Assembly (NCBI RefSeq): GCF_004168585.1
Contig: NZ_PGVH01000033.1
Coordinates: 10,591-74,590 of the forward strand
Source of the DNA: Shewanella sp. OPT22
Lineage (GTDB): Bacteria; Pseudomonadota; Gammaproteobacteria; Enterobacterales; Shewanellaceae
DNA length: 64,000 nt
Reading direction: 5' to 3'
Below, piece after piece: positions 1-8,486 of this stretch (its first letter is position 1; each line of letters begins with the position of its first letter). The position numbers and the translations under genes were made by a program. Below the pieces are notes generated by a model. The model saw nothing but the letters and a program-made list of their open reading frames with translations. It did not search any database and was not told the DNA's origin.

Positions 1-289
1 CGGCTTTCTGTGGATCTTTACTTAAAAATATGACGCCAACAGCAAACTTTCGGCTAAGGTGCCAGTTATTGTTTTCGGCGATTTCAGTGAAAAAGTCAGT
101 CGGGGTTTGCATTAAAATTCCGCAACCGTCACCTGTTTTTCCATCTGCTGCAATACCACCTCTGTGTTTTAACTTATCTAAACTCTGAACTGCAAGCTCT
201 ACGATCTTGTGGCAGGCTTCACCGTCCATTTGAGCGATTAGCCCAAATCCGCAGTTCTCTTTTTCAAAACTTGGGTGATATAAACTCAT
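1..289 (-). CDS. gltB: Glutamate synthase large subunit, N-terminal part (cut by window edge)
   Basis: The first 96 codons of glutamate synthase (GOGAT) large subunit, which moves the amide nitrogen of glutamine onto 2-oxoglutarate. The protein starts MSLYHPSFEKENCGFG; the Cys of the CGFG motif is the expected N-terminal nucleophile of the class II glutamine amidotransferase domain after propeptide removal. It is followed by KHRGGIAADGKTGDGCG, a typical GOGAT amidotransferase stretch. The rest of the gene lies beyond position 1. The neighbours hptA and oxyR repeat the gltB–hptA–oxyR order known from Shewanella. A CRP-like site lies about 70 bp upstream of the start. Family assignment is secure; only the N-terminus is visible. 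Confidence 0.93.
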   Translation of the reverse strand, partial: MSLYHPSFEKENCGFGLIAQMDGEACHKIVELAVQSLDKLKHRGGIAADGKTGDGCGILMQTPTDFFTEIAENNNWHLSRKFAVGVIFLSKDPQKA

Positions 290-357
290 CAATTACTCCA
301 TTTATATGCTCCTGAATGCACTATTTATGCGATAGGCTAGACCAAAATATAGCCTAA

Positions 358-373
358 TGTGACGTAGGTCAAC
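358..373. promoter_or_regulatory. CRP-like site upstream of gltB
   Basis: TGTGACGTAGGTCAAC resembles the CRP consensus TGTGATCTAGATCACA, with a strong left half and a weaker right half. It sits 69 bp upstream of the gltB start, a usual position for an activator. Two similar 16-mers occur at 3273 and 4385. Assigned by eye only. Confidence 0.4.
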
Positions 374-538
374 TTATCATGAAGACGATAATGTAGTTTT
401 AATGTACTTCTTTTGTAGTTTTGTTGCAGAATTTGGATGGTTTTTGATGTTATTTATCGATATTGACGTGTTTTTGTGAAATAAAATTAGAAGAAGTGAA
501 TATATAGATTGAATTGAAATTATGAATTATTATGCATT

Positions 539-564
539 ATAGCCCTACATGTATGCAGGGCTAT
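539..564 (-). terminator. Stem-loop after hptA
   Basis: An 8-bp perfect stem (ATAGCCCT pairing with AGGGCTAT) and a 10-nt loop lie just past the hptA stop on the minus strand. The T-tract after it is poor, so it may be a weak terminator or an mRNA-stabilising hairpin. Confidence 0.4.
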
Positions 565-572
565 GAATAAAT

Positions 573-938
573 CTATGATTTTGATTCAAGGTATTGCTTT
601 AACTGTTGTAAGTCATGAGCTGCATTTTCAAGAATAGTGCCCAGCCAGTAATCTTTTTCTAGTTGCCATGATGCTTCTTCACCATGTTGTAACTTTTGAG
701 CGAACTGTTGAATACGCTTTAGGCCAACAGAACCTGCCGCACCTTTAAACTTATGAGCTTCAGAACATAAGGTATCTTTATCACTCGACTCATTTGCTTT
801 TTCTAAGTTATCTAAGTATTCAGGAAGAAGTTGTTCGAATAAAACGACGCTTTTAAGTAGAGTTGCGGCACCAATGGCGTTACAGTATTGCTCCAATGTA
901 TTTAGATCTAAAATTACGTCCAAATCAGTATTCGCCAT
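573..938 (-). CDS. hptA: Stand-alone Hpt phosphotransfer protein (HptA-like)
   Basis: A 121-residue single-domain histidine phosphotransfer protein. The Hpt signature is EAHKFKGAAGSVG, with the phospho-accepting histidine at residue 62 inside an otherwise helical protein. It is cytoplasmic, without signal peptide or membrane segment. In Shewanella a stand-alone Hpt protein called HptA, encoded between gltB and oxyR, takes the place of the missing Hpt domain of ArcB-type kinases and relays phosphate to ArcA in redox control. The same neighbours are present here, so the same role is inferred. It is transcribed toward gltB and away from oxyR. The partner kinase and regulator are not in this window. 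Confidence 0.85.
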   Translation of the reverse strand: MANTDLDVILDLNTLEQYCNAIGAATLLKSVVLFEQLLPEYLDNLEKANESSDKDTLCSEAHKFKGAAGSVGLKRIQQFAQKLQHGEEASWQLEKDYWLGTILENAAHDLQQLKQYLESKS

Positions 939-1085
939 TTTTTACCTCGTAAAGTTACGCTAAAACTTAAAATCTATTTCCGCATGATACTCAGTATTGA
1001 TCCTGCTGCAAAGAAATACATGAGTTTAAGTGTAAAATGAAGCAATATTGTCTCAAAAATTTAACAATGTAGATTAGAGTTGTTT

Positions 1086-1985
1086 ATGAAAAATTTACCC
1101 AGTTTAAAGAATTTATACTATTTAGTGCACTTGCATCATGAGCAGAACTTTAATCGAGCCGCTAAAGCATGTTTTGTCAGCCAATCAACATTATCCACTG
1201 GCATCCAAAATCTAGAAGAATTATTGGGGCAACAACTCATTGAACGTGATCATAAGTCGTTCATGTTCACTTCAACAGGTGAAGAAGTGGTTGGCCGTGC
1301 AAAAGAGCTTCTCGCTGACGTTACAGACTTGATGGAATATGTTCAATTACAATCAGAGCCAATGGCTGGGGAGTTGAAGATTGGTTGTATCCCGACCATT
1401 GCGCCTTTTTTAGTGAGCCGTTTATTAACGGTCTGCCAAGAGAAATATCCAAATCTAGAATTACAAATTAAAGAAGACACTACTGAACAGTTGTTATTAG
1501 CATTGGGCGAAGGAACGTTAGATCTTCTTATTTTGGCTTTACCTGTAGATACAGGGAGCTTTCATAGCATGGCGTTAGGCAAAGACCCATTTAAAATGAT
1601 TGTTCATGAGCAGTTTGCTGGTGGTCTTGTCGAACCGTTAGATTACAAAGCTATGCCTGATAATAGTATTTTTCTACTTCAGAAAGAGCACTGTATTACA
1701 GGACATGCCGTCAGCGCATGTCAATTACAAGACAGTAAGAAAGTACATCCGTTTTCAGCGACCAGTTTGCATACACTCGTTCAAATGGTAAACAGTAAGC
1801 TTGGCGCTACCTTTTTACCGCAAATGGCTATCGATTCTGGAATTTTGCACAATACGGACTTACAAGTTCTCATGCCACCAGGGGAGGCACCATATCGTGA
1901 TATCGGGATTACTTGGCGCCAGACTTCAAGTCGAATTCGTACTTTTAGAGCTCTGGGAGAAGAGATTAAAGGATTGCTGCAATAA
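1086..1985 (+). CDS. oxyR: LysR-family peroxide sensor OxyR
   Basis: A 299-residue LysR-type regulator: winged HTH at about residues 5–65 (FNRAAKACFVSQSTLSTGIQ) and a substrate-binding fold from about 90. Two cysteines, C203 in KEHC and C212 in VSAC, are nine residues apart, as are the redox pair C199/C208 of E. coli OxyR that forms the peroxide-sensing disulfide. This separates it from other LysR proteins. The ATG at 1086 is preferred over a TTG six bases upstream because AGAG lies about 6 nt before it and the family begins at this point. It is divergent from hptA. No adjacent katG, ahpC or dps target is seen. Confidence 0.9.
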   Translation: MKNLPSLKNLYYLVHLHHEQNFNRAAKACFVSQSTLSTGIQNLEELLGQQLIERDHKSFMFTSTGEEVVGRAKELLADVTDLMEYVQLQSEPMAGELKIGCIPTIAPFLVSRLLTVCQEKYPNLELQIKEDTTEQLLLALGEGTLDLLILALPVDTGSFHSMALGKDPFKMIVHEQFAGGLVEPLDYKAMPDNSIFLLQKEHCITGHAVSACQLQDSKKVHPFSATSLHTLVQMVNSKLGATFLPQMAIDSGILHNTDLQVLMPPGEAPYRDIGITWRQTSSRIRTFRALGEEIKGLLQ

Positions 1986-2124
1986 GTCGTTTTCAGTGAA
2001 AAGAATAGCTCAAAGTGAAACTTGATATATAACTGTATTAAGTTTCATCTCTGACCATAAAATATTACATCAACTCAATGCTGTAAATTTGATAGGTGGT
2101 ATTGCTTCATTCTAATCAAATCCT

Positions 2125-3201
2125 TTAATGTTTGATTTCTTTATTCTCGACAGCAAAAACTTGCATTGAATGTTGCTTACCCTTTAGCTTTACCATACCT
2201 AAATCAATTAGCGTTATATCGGAAACTTGTCGTAAACGGATGGCGACGGCTGCTGAAATCAACAGTTTCTGCTTAAGTGGACCACACTTATCTTGCAGGC
2301 GTGCCAGCGTATTCAACACATCACTGAAAAAGCTGATCTCTTGTTTTTGCACACCAACAACGGCTGTAACAACTTGACCACAATGGACTGCAGCTTTGAA
2401 TTGTGGAACTAGGCCATATTTCTGTTTGAAGAAGTTACCTTGCCATTTTAGAATTTGATTAAATTCGGTGTATAAGTTGATACAACGATCTTTTTCGACG
2501 CCATCTTTCAGTGACCAATGAATTAAAACGGCATCTCCCATATATCGATAAATTTCAGCATTATTATCCGTTACAGGATCGGATAACAATCTAAAGCAAT
2601 CTTGAATCAAACAGCTAAAACGGTAGTCACCAAGTTGTTCGGCATGAGCAGTAGAATTAGTCATGTCAAGATACATAAATAAGCGCTGCTCGTATCTTGG
2701 ACGATGATATTTACCCAAAGCAATGTTGATCAGTTCTTTGGGTCCAACAAGTAACCCCATTTGTTCAATAAAGGCCAGTGATAATCTGACGACTATCATA
2801 TAGATCAGAAGTAAATGAAAAGCGCTGGATTGTATGATGTTGGTCGCATCAATATGCCATAAAGTGGTCATTCGGTTATGGACTTCCCACAACTCAATAA
2901 ACTGCATAAAACCGGCGATCCCGACAGCCCCGCCAAGAAGCAGAATACCTTTAACAAAGAGAGTGGCTAAGTAGTTTATTCTAGAGATAAAACTGAAATC
3001 TACAATAAGGTTAGATAACCAATGGAGGCAGCCTAAAATAATGCCAATGTAGATGGCAAAAACTTTAATGTCGGCTTCAGTTGAAGCCCAATGAGGAAGT
3101 GCTGTTGTTTGCGAATATCTAAAAAACACAAAGACAGACATAGCAAGGGTCCAAGCAACAATCGCAAAGCCCAATTTTTTAGATTGACGACAAATTCTCA
3201 A
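2125..3201 (-). CDS. Membrane-anchored class III adenylate/guanylate cyclase
   Basis: A 358-residue protein with four hydrophobic segments in the first 150 residues (about 10–28, 47–65, 80–100 and 125–145), then a class III nucleotide cyclase catalytic domain from about 170 to 350. Both metal-binding aspartates are visible: D179 in FMYLDMTNST and D223 in YRYMGDAVLIHW. The transition-state Asn and Arg lie in SDVLNTLARLQ with the usual spacing of four, so the enzyme looks active. The residues that choose ATP or GTP were not assigned with certainty, but the likely product is cAMP. It is divergent from nothing and follows mutH on the same strand after a 116-bp gap that contains a CRP-like site. 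Confidence 0.82.
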   Translation of the reverse strand: MRICRQSKKLGFAIVAWTLAMSVFVFFRYSQTTALPHWASTEADIKVFAIYIGIILGCLHWLSNLIVDFSFISRINYLATLFVKGILLLGGAVGIAGFMQFIELWEVHNRMTTLWHIDATNIIQSSAFHLLLIYMIVVRLSLAFIEQMGLLVGPKELINIALGKYHRPRYEQRLFMYLDMTNSTAHAEQLGDYRFSCLIQDCFRLLSDPVTDNNAEIYRYMGDAVLIHWSLKDGVEKDRCINLYTEFNQILKWQGNFFKQKYGLVPQFKAAVHCGQVVTAVVGVQKQEISFFSDVLNTLARLQDKCGPLKQKLLISAAVAIRLRQVSDITLIDLGMVKLKGKQHSMQVFAVENKEIKH

Positions 3202-3272
3202 TGTACTAATTACTACTTCAAATTAGGGATGCGAAGTCTAGACGTATATAGCAGCCAAATGCCAGTGGTTTG

Positions 3273-3288
3273 TGTGATTTAGATCAAC
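3273..3288. promoter_or_regulatory. CRP-like site upstream of the cyclase gene
   Basis: TGTGATTTAGATCAAC matches the CRP consensus in the left half (TGTGAT) and the inner AGATCA. It lies 72 bp upstream of the cyclase start codon and could let cAMP-CRP control a cAMP-forming enzyme. An FNR-type reading (TTGATnnnnATCAA) fits less well. Confidence 0.45.
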
Positions 3289-3317
3289 GAAAGCTCGAAT
3301 TTTGTCTAAGTTGACGG

Positions 3318-3983
3318 TTAACCAAATGCTTTAGCGAGAATTTGTGAAGTAAATGATGTTTTCAGATAAAAGCCTCTCGGGTTTACTTGTTTTATTTTTC
3401 CAAATTCATCAATTGTTTCAGTCAGTGCTTTACTGTTAGCTCCTTTAGGTCTCAATTGCATGACTTCACCATAGCGTGCGGTAACTGTTTCAACTTTACC
3501 TAGTGAGATAAGTTCAATAATTTCTTCCCAGTCTTGTTTTAGCAGCAAAAATTCATTTTGATCAGGTTGCCATAAAAATGGAGTACCGATTCTCCTGTCT
3601 CCAACGGGGATATTTCGATCGCCTTCAATTGGCACCCATAACACCCGTTGAATCTTATTAAATACGACACTTTCTTCAAAGCTGGCTGTAAAAGGTGGCA
3701 TGAGTGGGCAAAAAGTAACGAACGTCGTTTCGATAGGTTTACCATTTTGGTTGATCGGAATCGTCTTTAGCTCGACGCCGATCTCTTGGAAATCTTGTTC
3801 AGCTTTAGAGCCTGCAGTCGCACCTAGTTCAGCTTCAATAAGTTGTCCTACCCAGCCTTTATCTCGTTTCAAATCTGTAGGAACTGGAATATGATTCAAT
3901 TCTGCAACATGAGCTAAGGTAAGCCCAGCTATATCATTAGCACGTGATAATAATTCATCAATAGATTTCGGAGCAGATTTCAT
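3318..3983 (-). CDS. mutH: DNA mismatch repair endonuclease MutH
   Basis: A 221-residue MutH, the methyl-directed endonuclease that nicks the unmethylated strand at hemimethylated GATC during mismatch repair with MutS and MutL. The catalytic D-x6-E-x-K set is present as D64, E71 and K73 (in AEQDFQEIGVELKTIPI), the spacing of E. coli D70/E77/K79. The length matches the family (about 220–230). Presence of MutH implies a Dam-methylating host. The next gene on the other side, rppH, is divergent across a 0.7-kb AT-rich gap. Confidence 0.95.
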   Translation of the reverse strand: MKSAPKSIDELLSRANDIAGLTLAHVAELNHIPVPTDLKRDKGWVGQLIEAELGATAGSKAEQDFQEIGVELKTIPINQNGKPIETTFVTFCPLMPPFTASFEESVVFNKIQRVLWVPIEGDRNIPVGDRRIGTPFLWQPDQNEFLLLKQDWEEIIELISLGKVETVTARYGEVMQLRPKGANSKALTETIDEFGKIKQVNPRGFYLKTSFTSQILAKAFG

Positions 3984-4193
3984 ACAATAATTTCAGCGGT
4001 TGTGATCAACGATTAGTGTACCAATAAACAAATTGTTGATGTGGTTAAAATGTGTGCGATCGATTTTGGACGAGTGAAACTTCACTTGAAAGAATATAAC
4101 TGTATGAAAAATTTATCATTGTTTTGCTGGGCGAGAACACATTTTTTCTTGAAAATGGCTTTTAACCGCTTATCCCTATATTTCCTCACATAG

Positions 4194-4549
4194 TTATCCA
4201 CAGAATGTTGGGATAACTTTTTACATTAAAGGGCCTAAACCAAAAATATACCTGTGGTCAACCTAAATTTTGTGGTTTTTTTAGGCTCGAATGAAAAAAA
4301 ATGACCATCAGCTGTGTATAAAAATATTCTAAATTTGAGATTGTAAAATAGAAAGTGTGAATGGGTTAAAAACTGTTCTCTGTATGTGATGTAGATCAAG
4401 TTAAAATTTTATTTTTTATAAGTAATTGAAATTATATATTTTTATATTTTTAGTTGGAAGGTTGAGTCTTTACTTTATAATTATAAATGGCAGTCATTGT
4501 TCACTTTTTCAAAGTTTCGAACAGAGATATCCACAGAAATTGTGGATAA
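4194..4549. other. Cluster of DnaA-box-like sites in an AT-rich gap
   Basis: The 709-bp gap between mutH and rppH holds no credible gene. It contains perfect matches to TTATNCACA at 4194–4202 (plus strand), 4313–4321 (minus strand, TGTGTATAA) and 4541–4549 (minus strand, TGTGGATAA). A one-mismatch box, ATATCCACA, at 4527–4535 forms an inverted pair with the last one across five bases. Between them, about 4400–4490 is almost pure A/T, like a DNA-unwinding element. The layout resembles an origin or a DnaA-titration site. It is not next to usual oriC genes, so function is open. Confidence 0.4.
4385..4400. promoter_or_regulatory. CRP-like site in the mutH–rppH gap
   Basis: TGTGATGTAGATCAAG shares the TGTGAY-x-TAGRTCAA pattern of the sites at 358 and 3273. 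It lies about 290–310 bp upstream of rppH, far for a class II activator, and may act on a longer leader or on another promoter. Confidence 0.3.
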
Positions 4550-4692
4550 GCTGATAAGTATATGAATTGTAATGTTGATAAGTTAAGGTTTTTATAAAGG
4601 TTATCCCAAAACACTGTGTAAACATAGATTTGCCGAAGTTCAGAGTTTGTGAAACAATCAGTTTATAAATGGGAAAGAAATATGGAGTCCAT

Positions 4693-5205
4693 GTGATTGA
4701 TAGTGACGGCTTCCGTGAAAATGTAGGCATCATTATCTGTAACAAATTCGGTCAAGTCATGTGGGCCAGAAGATTTGGACAACATTCATGGCAGTTTCCA
4801 CAAGGTGGTGTGGATGACGGTGAAACTGCAGAGCAGGCGATGTACCGTGAACTCTATGAAGAAGTTGGCTTATTGCCAGAGCATGTGAATATTCTATCAG
4901 TAAGTCGCTCATGGTTGAGGTATCGTTTACCTAAACGATTAGTGAGACAAGACAGTAAACCTGTTTGTATCGGTCAGAAACAAAAATGGTTTTTACTGCA
5001 ACTGAACAGTAATGAAAAGGCAATTAATCTAAACGCTTCTGGTCATCCAGAGTTTGATGACTGGCGCTGGGTAAGTTACTGGTATCCTGTAAGACAGGTA
5101 GTTTCTTTTAAACGAGACGTTTATCGAAAAGCGATGAAAGAATTTGCGCCTGTTGTGCTTGCTTTGCAAAACACAGATACAGGACGAAGAAGGTTTAAAA
5201 GATAA
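4693..5205 (+). CDS. rppH: RNA pyrophosphohydrolase RppH
   Basis: A Nudix hydrolase that removes pyrophosphate from 5'-triphosphorylated mRNA to trigger RNase E decay. The Nudix box [20 protein letters not shown] runs on into VGL and fits GX5EX7REUXEEXGU. The C-terminal part with [13 protein letters not shown] is typical of RppH. The start is taken as the GTG at 4693, giving a 170-residue protein beginning (M)[12 protein letters not shown], like MIDDDGYRPNVGI in E. coli. GGAG lies five bases before it. An ATG 24 bases upstream is possible but adds residues that the family lacks. It is followed by a strong terminator and then ptsP. Confidence 0.95.
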   Translation: MIDSDGFRENVGIIICNKFGQVMWARRFGQHSWQFPQGGVDDGETAEQAMYRELYEEVGLLPEHVNILSVSRSWLRYRLPKRLVRQDSKPVCIGQKQKWFLLQLNSNEKAINLNASGHPEFDDWRWVSYWYPVRQVVSFKRDVYRKAMKEFAPVVLALQNTDTGRRRFKR

Positions 5206-5211
5206 GTTAAG

Positions 5212-5238
5212 AAGCGGCTCAATGAGTCGCTTTTTTTA
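5212..5238 (+). terminator. Rho-independent terminator after rppH
   Basis: AAGCGGCTC, a 3-nt loop and GAGTCGCTT form a stem (one G·T pair) that runs into TTTTTTT, seven bases after the rppH stop. Confidence 0.85.
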
Positions 5239-5334
5239 TGTATATTCCGAATAGTAATGCTAAGTTTAGATTTGACATAAAAAGGCGTGTTTGAGATAAA
5301 AAGAATATTGTTCATTATTGATGGGAGGCGATAG

Positions 5335-7578
5335 TTGTTAACACTGCTAAAAAAGATCAGTCAAGAAATGGCTGCTGCCCAGCAATATGAACAGGCGCTG
5401 AATATTCTAGTTTCCAGTACAAAAGAAGCTATGAATACACAATGTTGCTCTGTCTTTATTTTGGAAGGAAGTAAACTCGTTTTATCTGCTACAGATGGCT
5501 TGAAAAAGGCTGCTGTTGGCAAGTTTAAAGTTCCTATCACTAAAGGGGTAATTGGCTGGACTGTTCAAAAAGAAGAGCTGATAAATCTCGCCGATGCAAG
5601 AGAACATCCACAGTTTTATACCTCACGGGTCTTAATGGAAGATGAGTACAGAGCTATTTTATCTGTACCTATCATTCACAGAAAGCAAGTCTTGGGTGTA
5701 TTAGCAATACAACAATCAGAAGCTCGACAATATAACGAGGAAGAAGAAGCGTTTTTAGTGACGCTATCTGCTCAAGTTGCCGTCGCAATTAATGGCTTAA
5801 AGCAAAAGAAAAAAGTACAAGTAGCCCGCAGGCAAGTACTTCTCAAAGGGGAGTCGGCTTCTCAAGGCGTTGCTATTGCCAATGCGTTAGTTATTGGTGG
5901 GCAAATCACGCTTGAACAGCCAAGCACTCCATGCACTGATGTCGATGTAGAATATCAAAAATTATGTTCAGCTATTACTCGAACTCGAGCCAGCCTTGAT
6001 GAAATTACTCAAAAGTTTAATAGTGAACAGCACGAAGAACTTGCTTCGATTTTTAGTGCCTTACATTTATTGTTAGATGAAAGTAGTTTAGGTGGTGAAT
6101 ACGAGAAAGAAGTGATGCTGGGGTGGAGTGCTGAATCTGCTGTTAGCCGAGTTTCTCTTCGCTATATAGAGCAATTCTCGGTCATGGACGATGCATATTT
6201 AAAAGAACGCGCTACGGACATTAGAGATTTAGGTCAAAGAGTGTTGAGGCAACTTATTGAACCTAATCGCATCAAGCTTGAACCTGATGAAAAAGTCATA
6301 TTAATTACTCGAGAAGCTGATGCAACCAGTTTAGCTGAGTTTCCTCGACAAAAGTTAGCAGGTGTCGTCTCTGAGTTTGGTGGTATTAATTCTCACGCCT
6401 GTATTATGGCTAGAGCATTAGGGATTCCAGCCATCGTCGGTGTAGATAAGCTCTTGTTAGCGGAGCTTGATGGCAAGCAATTAATTCTCAACGCCAATCG
6501 TGGGCAATTACTCATTTCACCAACTCGCTCGATGCTAAAAGAATATCGGGAGTTAATCAGTGCTGAACAAGCATTAGAGAGAAAGTACCGTCGAGACTTA
6601 AAAAAACCGACGATCACGGTAGACGGAAAGAGAGCAGAGTTACACGTCAATGCTGGTTTATTGAGTGGCATACATAATGAAACGGTGAAAGAGGCAGATG
6701 GAATCGGTCTTTACCGCACTGAAATTGCATTTATGATGCAACCTCGCTTCCCGAGTGAAGCTGAGCAACACAAAATTTATTCTGAAGTACTCGAAGCTGT
6801 ACCTGGGCGGCCTGTCATAATGCGTACGCTGGATATAGGCGGAGATAAGCCACTACCTTACTTCCCAATTAATGAAGATAATCCATTTTTAGGTTGGCGG
6901 GGCATACGGATGTCGCTTGATCATCCTGAACTTCTTCAAATTCAACTGAGAGCCATGTTACTGGCTGATGCAGGAAGGCAACAGTTACAAATTTTATTGC
7001 CAATGGTCAGTCATCTCAAAGAAATCGATGAGACATTGGAATACTTTGATAAAGCGCATCATGAAATCCAAGAAGAGCTCGGTAGTCAGCTTCAGAAGCC
7101 TAAAATAGGCATTATGATAGAGGTGCCGAGCCTGATTTATCAGTTAGATCAAGTGGCTCAGCGAGTCGATTTTGTTTCCGTAGGCAGCAATGATTTAACG
7201 CAGTATTTGCTGGCAGTTGATCGTAATAACCCCAGAGTATCTAGCTTATACGACAGTTTGCACCCGGGCGTGTTAAGGGCTTTGCAAAGAATTATGCTGG
7301 ATTGCCAACAACATCAACTTGAAGTTAGCGTGTGCGGAGAACTTGCCGGCGAACCCATGGGAGCAATGCTATTACTTGCAATGGGTTGTGATAAGTTGAG
7401 CATGAATCATGGTAATATAGCTAAAATTAATTACTTAATGCGACGTGTCAGTTTTACAGAGTTACAATGTATGTTGAGAAGAGCACTGTTACTGGACAGC
7501 GGTCAAGAAGTTCGAGATTTACTCACAAAATACTTATCTGCACAAGGTATAACACTCGAAGCTGACACTGACGTTTAG
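5335..7578 (+). CDS. ptsP: Phosphoenolpyruvate-protein phosphotransferase PtsP (EI-Ntr)
   Basis: A 747-residue enzyme I of the nitrogen PTS, which passes phosphate from PEP to NPr and then EIIA-Ntr. The domains in order are an N-terminal GAF sensor (about 15–155), the PTS enzyme I N-terminal and mobile domains with the phospho-histidine H354 in GGINSHACIMARALGIP, and a C-terminal PEP-binding TIM barrel with DGIGLYRTE and FVSVGSNDLTQYLLAVDR. The length equals E. coli PtsP (748). Translation starts at TTG with GGGAGG six bases upstream, and MLTLLKKISQEM aligns with the E. coli N-terminus. It lies in the conserved rppH–ptsP block; lgt and thyA follow one gene later. Confidence 0.95.
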   Translation: MLTLLKKISQEMAAAQQYEQALNILVSSTKEAMNTQCCSVFILEGSKLVLSATDGLKKAAVGKFKVPITKGVIGWTVQKEELINLADAREHPQFYTSRVLMEDEYRAILSVPIIHRKQVLGVLAIQQSEARQYNEEEEAFLVTLSAQVAVAINGLKQKKKVQVARRQVLLKGESASQGVAIANALVIGGQITLEQPSTPCTDVDVEYQKLCSAITRTRASLDEITQKFNSEQHEELASIFSALHLLLDESSLGGEYEKEVMLGWSAESAVSRVSLRYIEQFSVMDDAYLKERATDIRDLGQRVLRQLIEPNRIKLEPDEKVILITREADATSLAEFPRQKLAGVVSEFGGINSHACIMARALGIPAIVGVDKLLLAELDGKQLILNANRGQLLISPTRSMLKEYRELISAEQALERKYRRDLKKPTITVDGKRAELHVNAGLLSGIHNETVKEADGIGLYRTEIAFMMQPRFPSEAEQHKIYSEVLEAVPGRPVIMRTLDIGGDKPLPYFPINEDNPFLGWRGIRMSLDHPELLQIQLRAMLLADAGRQQLQILLPMVSHLKEIDETLEYFDKAHHEIQEELGSQLQKPKIGIMIEVPSLIYQLDQVAQRVDFVSVGSNDLTQYLLAVDRNNPRVSSLYDSLHPGVLRALQRIMLDCQQHQLEVSVCGELAGEPMGAMLLLAMGCDKLSMNHGNIAKINYLMRRVSFTELQCMLRRALLLDSGQEVRDLLTKYLSAQGITLEADTDV

Positions 7579-7602
7579 CATTATTCCTTTTGGAGTACAC
7601 CT

Positions 7603-8406
7603 TTGGAAAATTTATTCGTCATCATCGGAATATGTATGATGCTCGGAGCCTTTGTCGGATTTATGGCTGGTTTACTGGGCATCGGTGGTGGTTTGATTGT
7701 TGTTCCAGCATTAATGTTCTTGCTACCCAAAGCGGGAATTCAGCCTCAGTTTGTACCAATAATAGCCATAGCTACTTCGCTTGCAAATATGGTGCTCACT
7801 ACATTCTCTGCCGCTACAGCCCATTATCGCAGGCAAAATATTTCACTGGATGTTGCAAAGGTTTTGGTGCCTGGCATTTTAATTGGGGCGCTATTCTCAG
7901 GCACTATTGCATCGTATATCCCTGCTGAACATATGAAAAAAATCTTCGCAGTGTTTGTCATTTTGATGGCCATAAATATGGCTAGACCTATAAAAGCCGA
8001 AGCTGCAGAAGGGGCCTTACCGAGTAAAGCCGTGTTATTGGGATTAACGATTGTGATTGCAATCGTATCTGGTGTTTTAGGGATCGGCGGTGGTGTAATG
8101 GTTATACCTATGCTTTGTTATTTCGGATTGCAAATGCAAAAAGCCGTAGGTCTATCTAGCTTAGTTAGTCTGTGTGTTGCTCTTGCAGGTAGTGTGGGTT
8201 ACATCATAGCCGGTTGGGATATCACGGGCTTACCTTCGGGCACAATTGGTTACATCTATATTCCCGCTTTATTAGGTATTGCGGTAACTTCAACAATAGT
8301 CGCTCCTTTGGGGGTTAAAGCTGCAATGACATGGCCGACTAAGAAATTAAAACTGATTTTTGCTATTTTCTTAGCACTTGTTGGATTAGAGCTCGTTATA
8401 AGTTAA
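7603..8406 (+). CDS. TauE/SafE-family membrane permease
   Basis: A 267-residue inner-membrane protein of the TauE/SafE (DUF81) family, with about eight hydrophobic segments in two similar halves. Each half has the family's glycine-rich turn: GLLGIGGGLIVVPAL near residue 24 and GVLGIGGGVMVIPML near residue 152. Members export sulfite, sulfoacetate or other small organosulfur anions; the substrate here cannot be told. It starts at TTG, with GGAG seven bases upstream. It sits between ptsP (24 bp away) and lgt (80 bp), a placement also known in Shewanella. Confidence 0.85.
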   Translation: MENLFVIIGICMMLGAFVGFMAGLLGIGGGLIVVPALMFLLPKAGIQPQFVPIIAIATSLANMVLTTFSAATAHYRRQNISLDVAKVLVPGILIGALFSGTIASYIPAEHMKKIFAVFVILMAINMARPIKAEAAEGALPSKAVLLGLTIVIAIVSGVLGIGGGVMVIPMLCYFGLQMQKAVGLSSLVSLCVALAGSVGYIIAGWDITGLPSGTIGYIYIPALLGIAVTSTIVAPLGVKAAMTWPTKKLKLIFAIFLALVGLELVIS

Positions 8407-8486
8407 ACGGGAACTATTGGATATTTACTCTGCTCAGATATAGAATCTGGACATGACTTTAACTCATTGAATTTTTTGGAAGCTTT

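Noticed and set aside
7590-7928. A 112-codon open frame overlapping the TauE-family gene
   Set aside because: It is out of frame with the clear membrane protein, and its translation (many Cys/Trp/His, no pattern) looks like a shadow.
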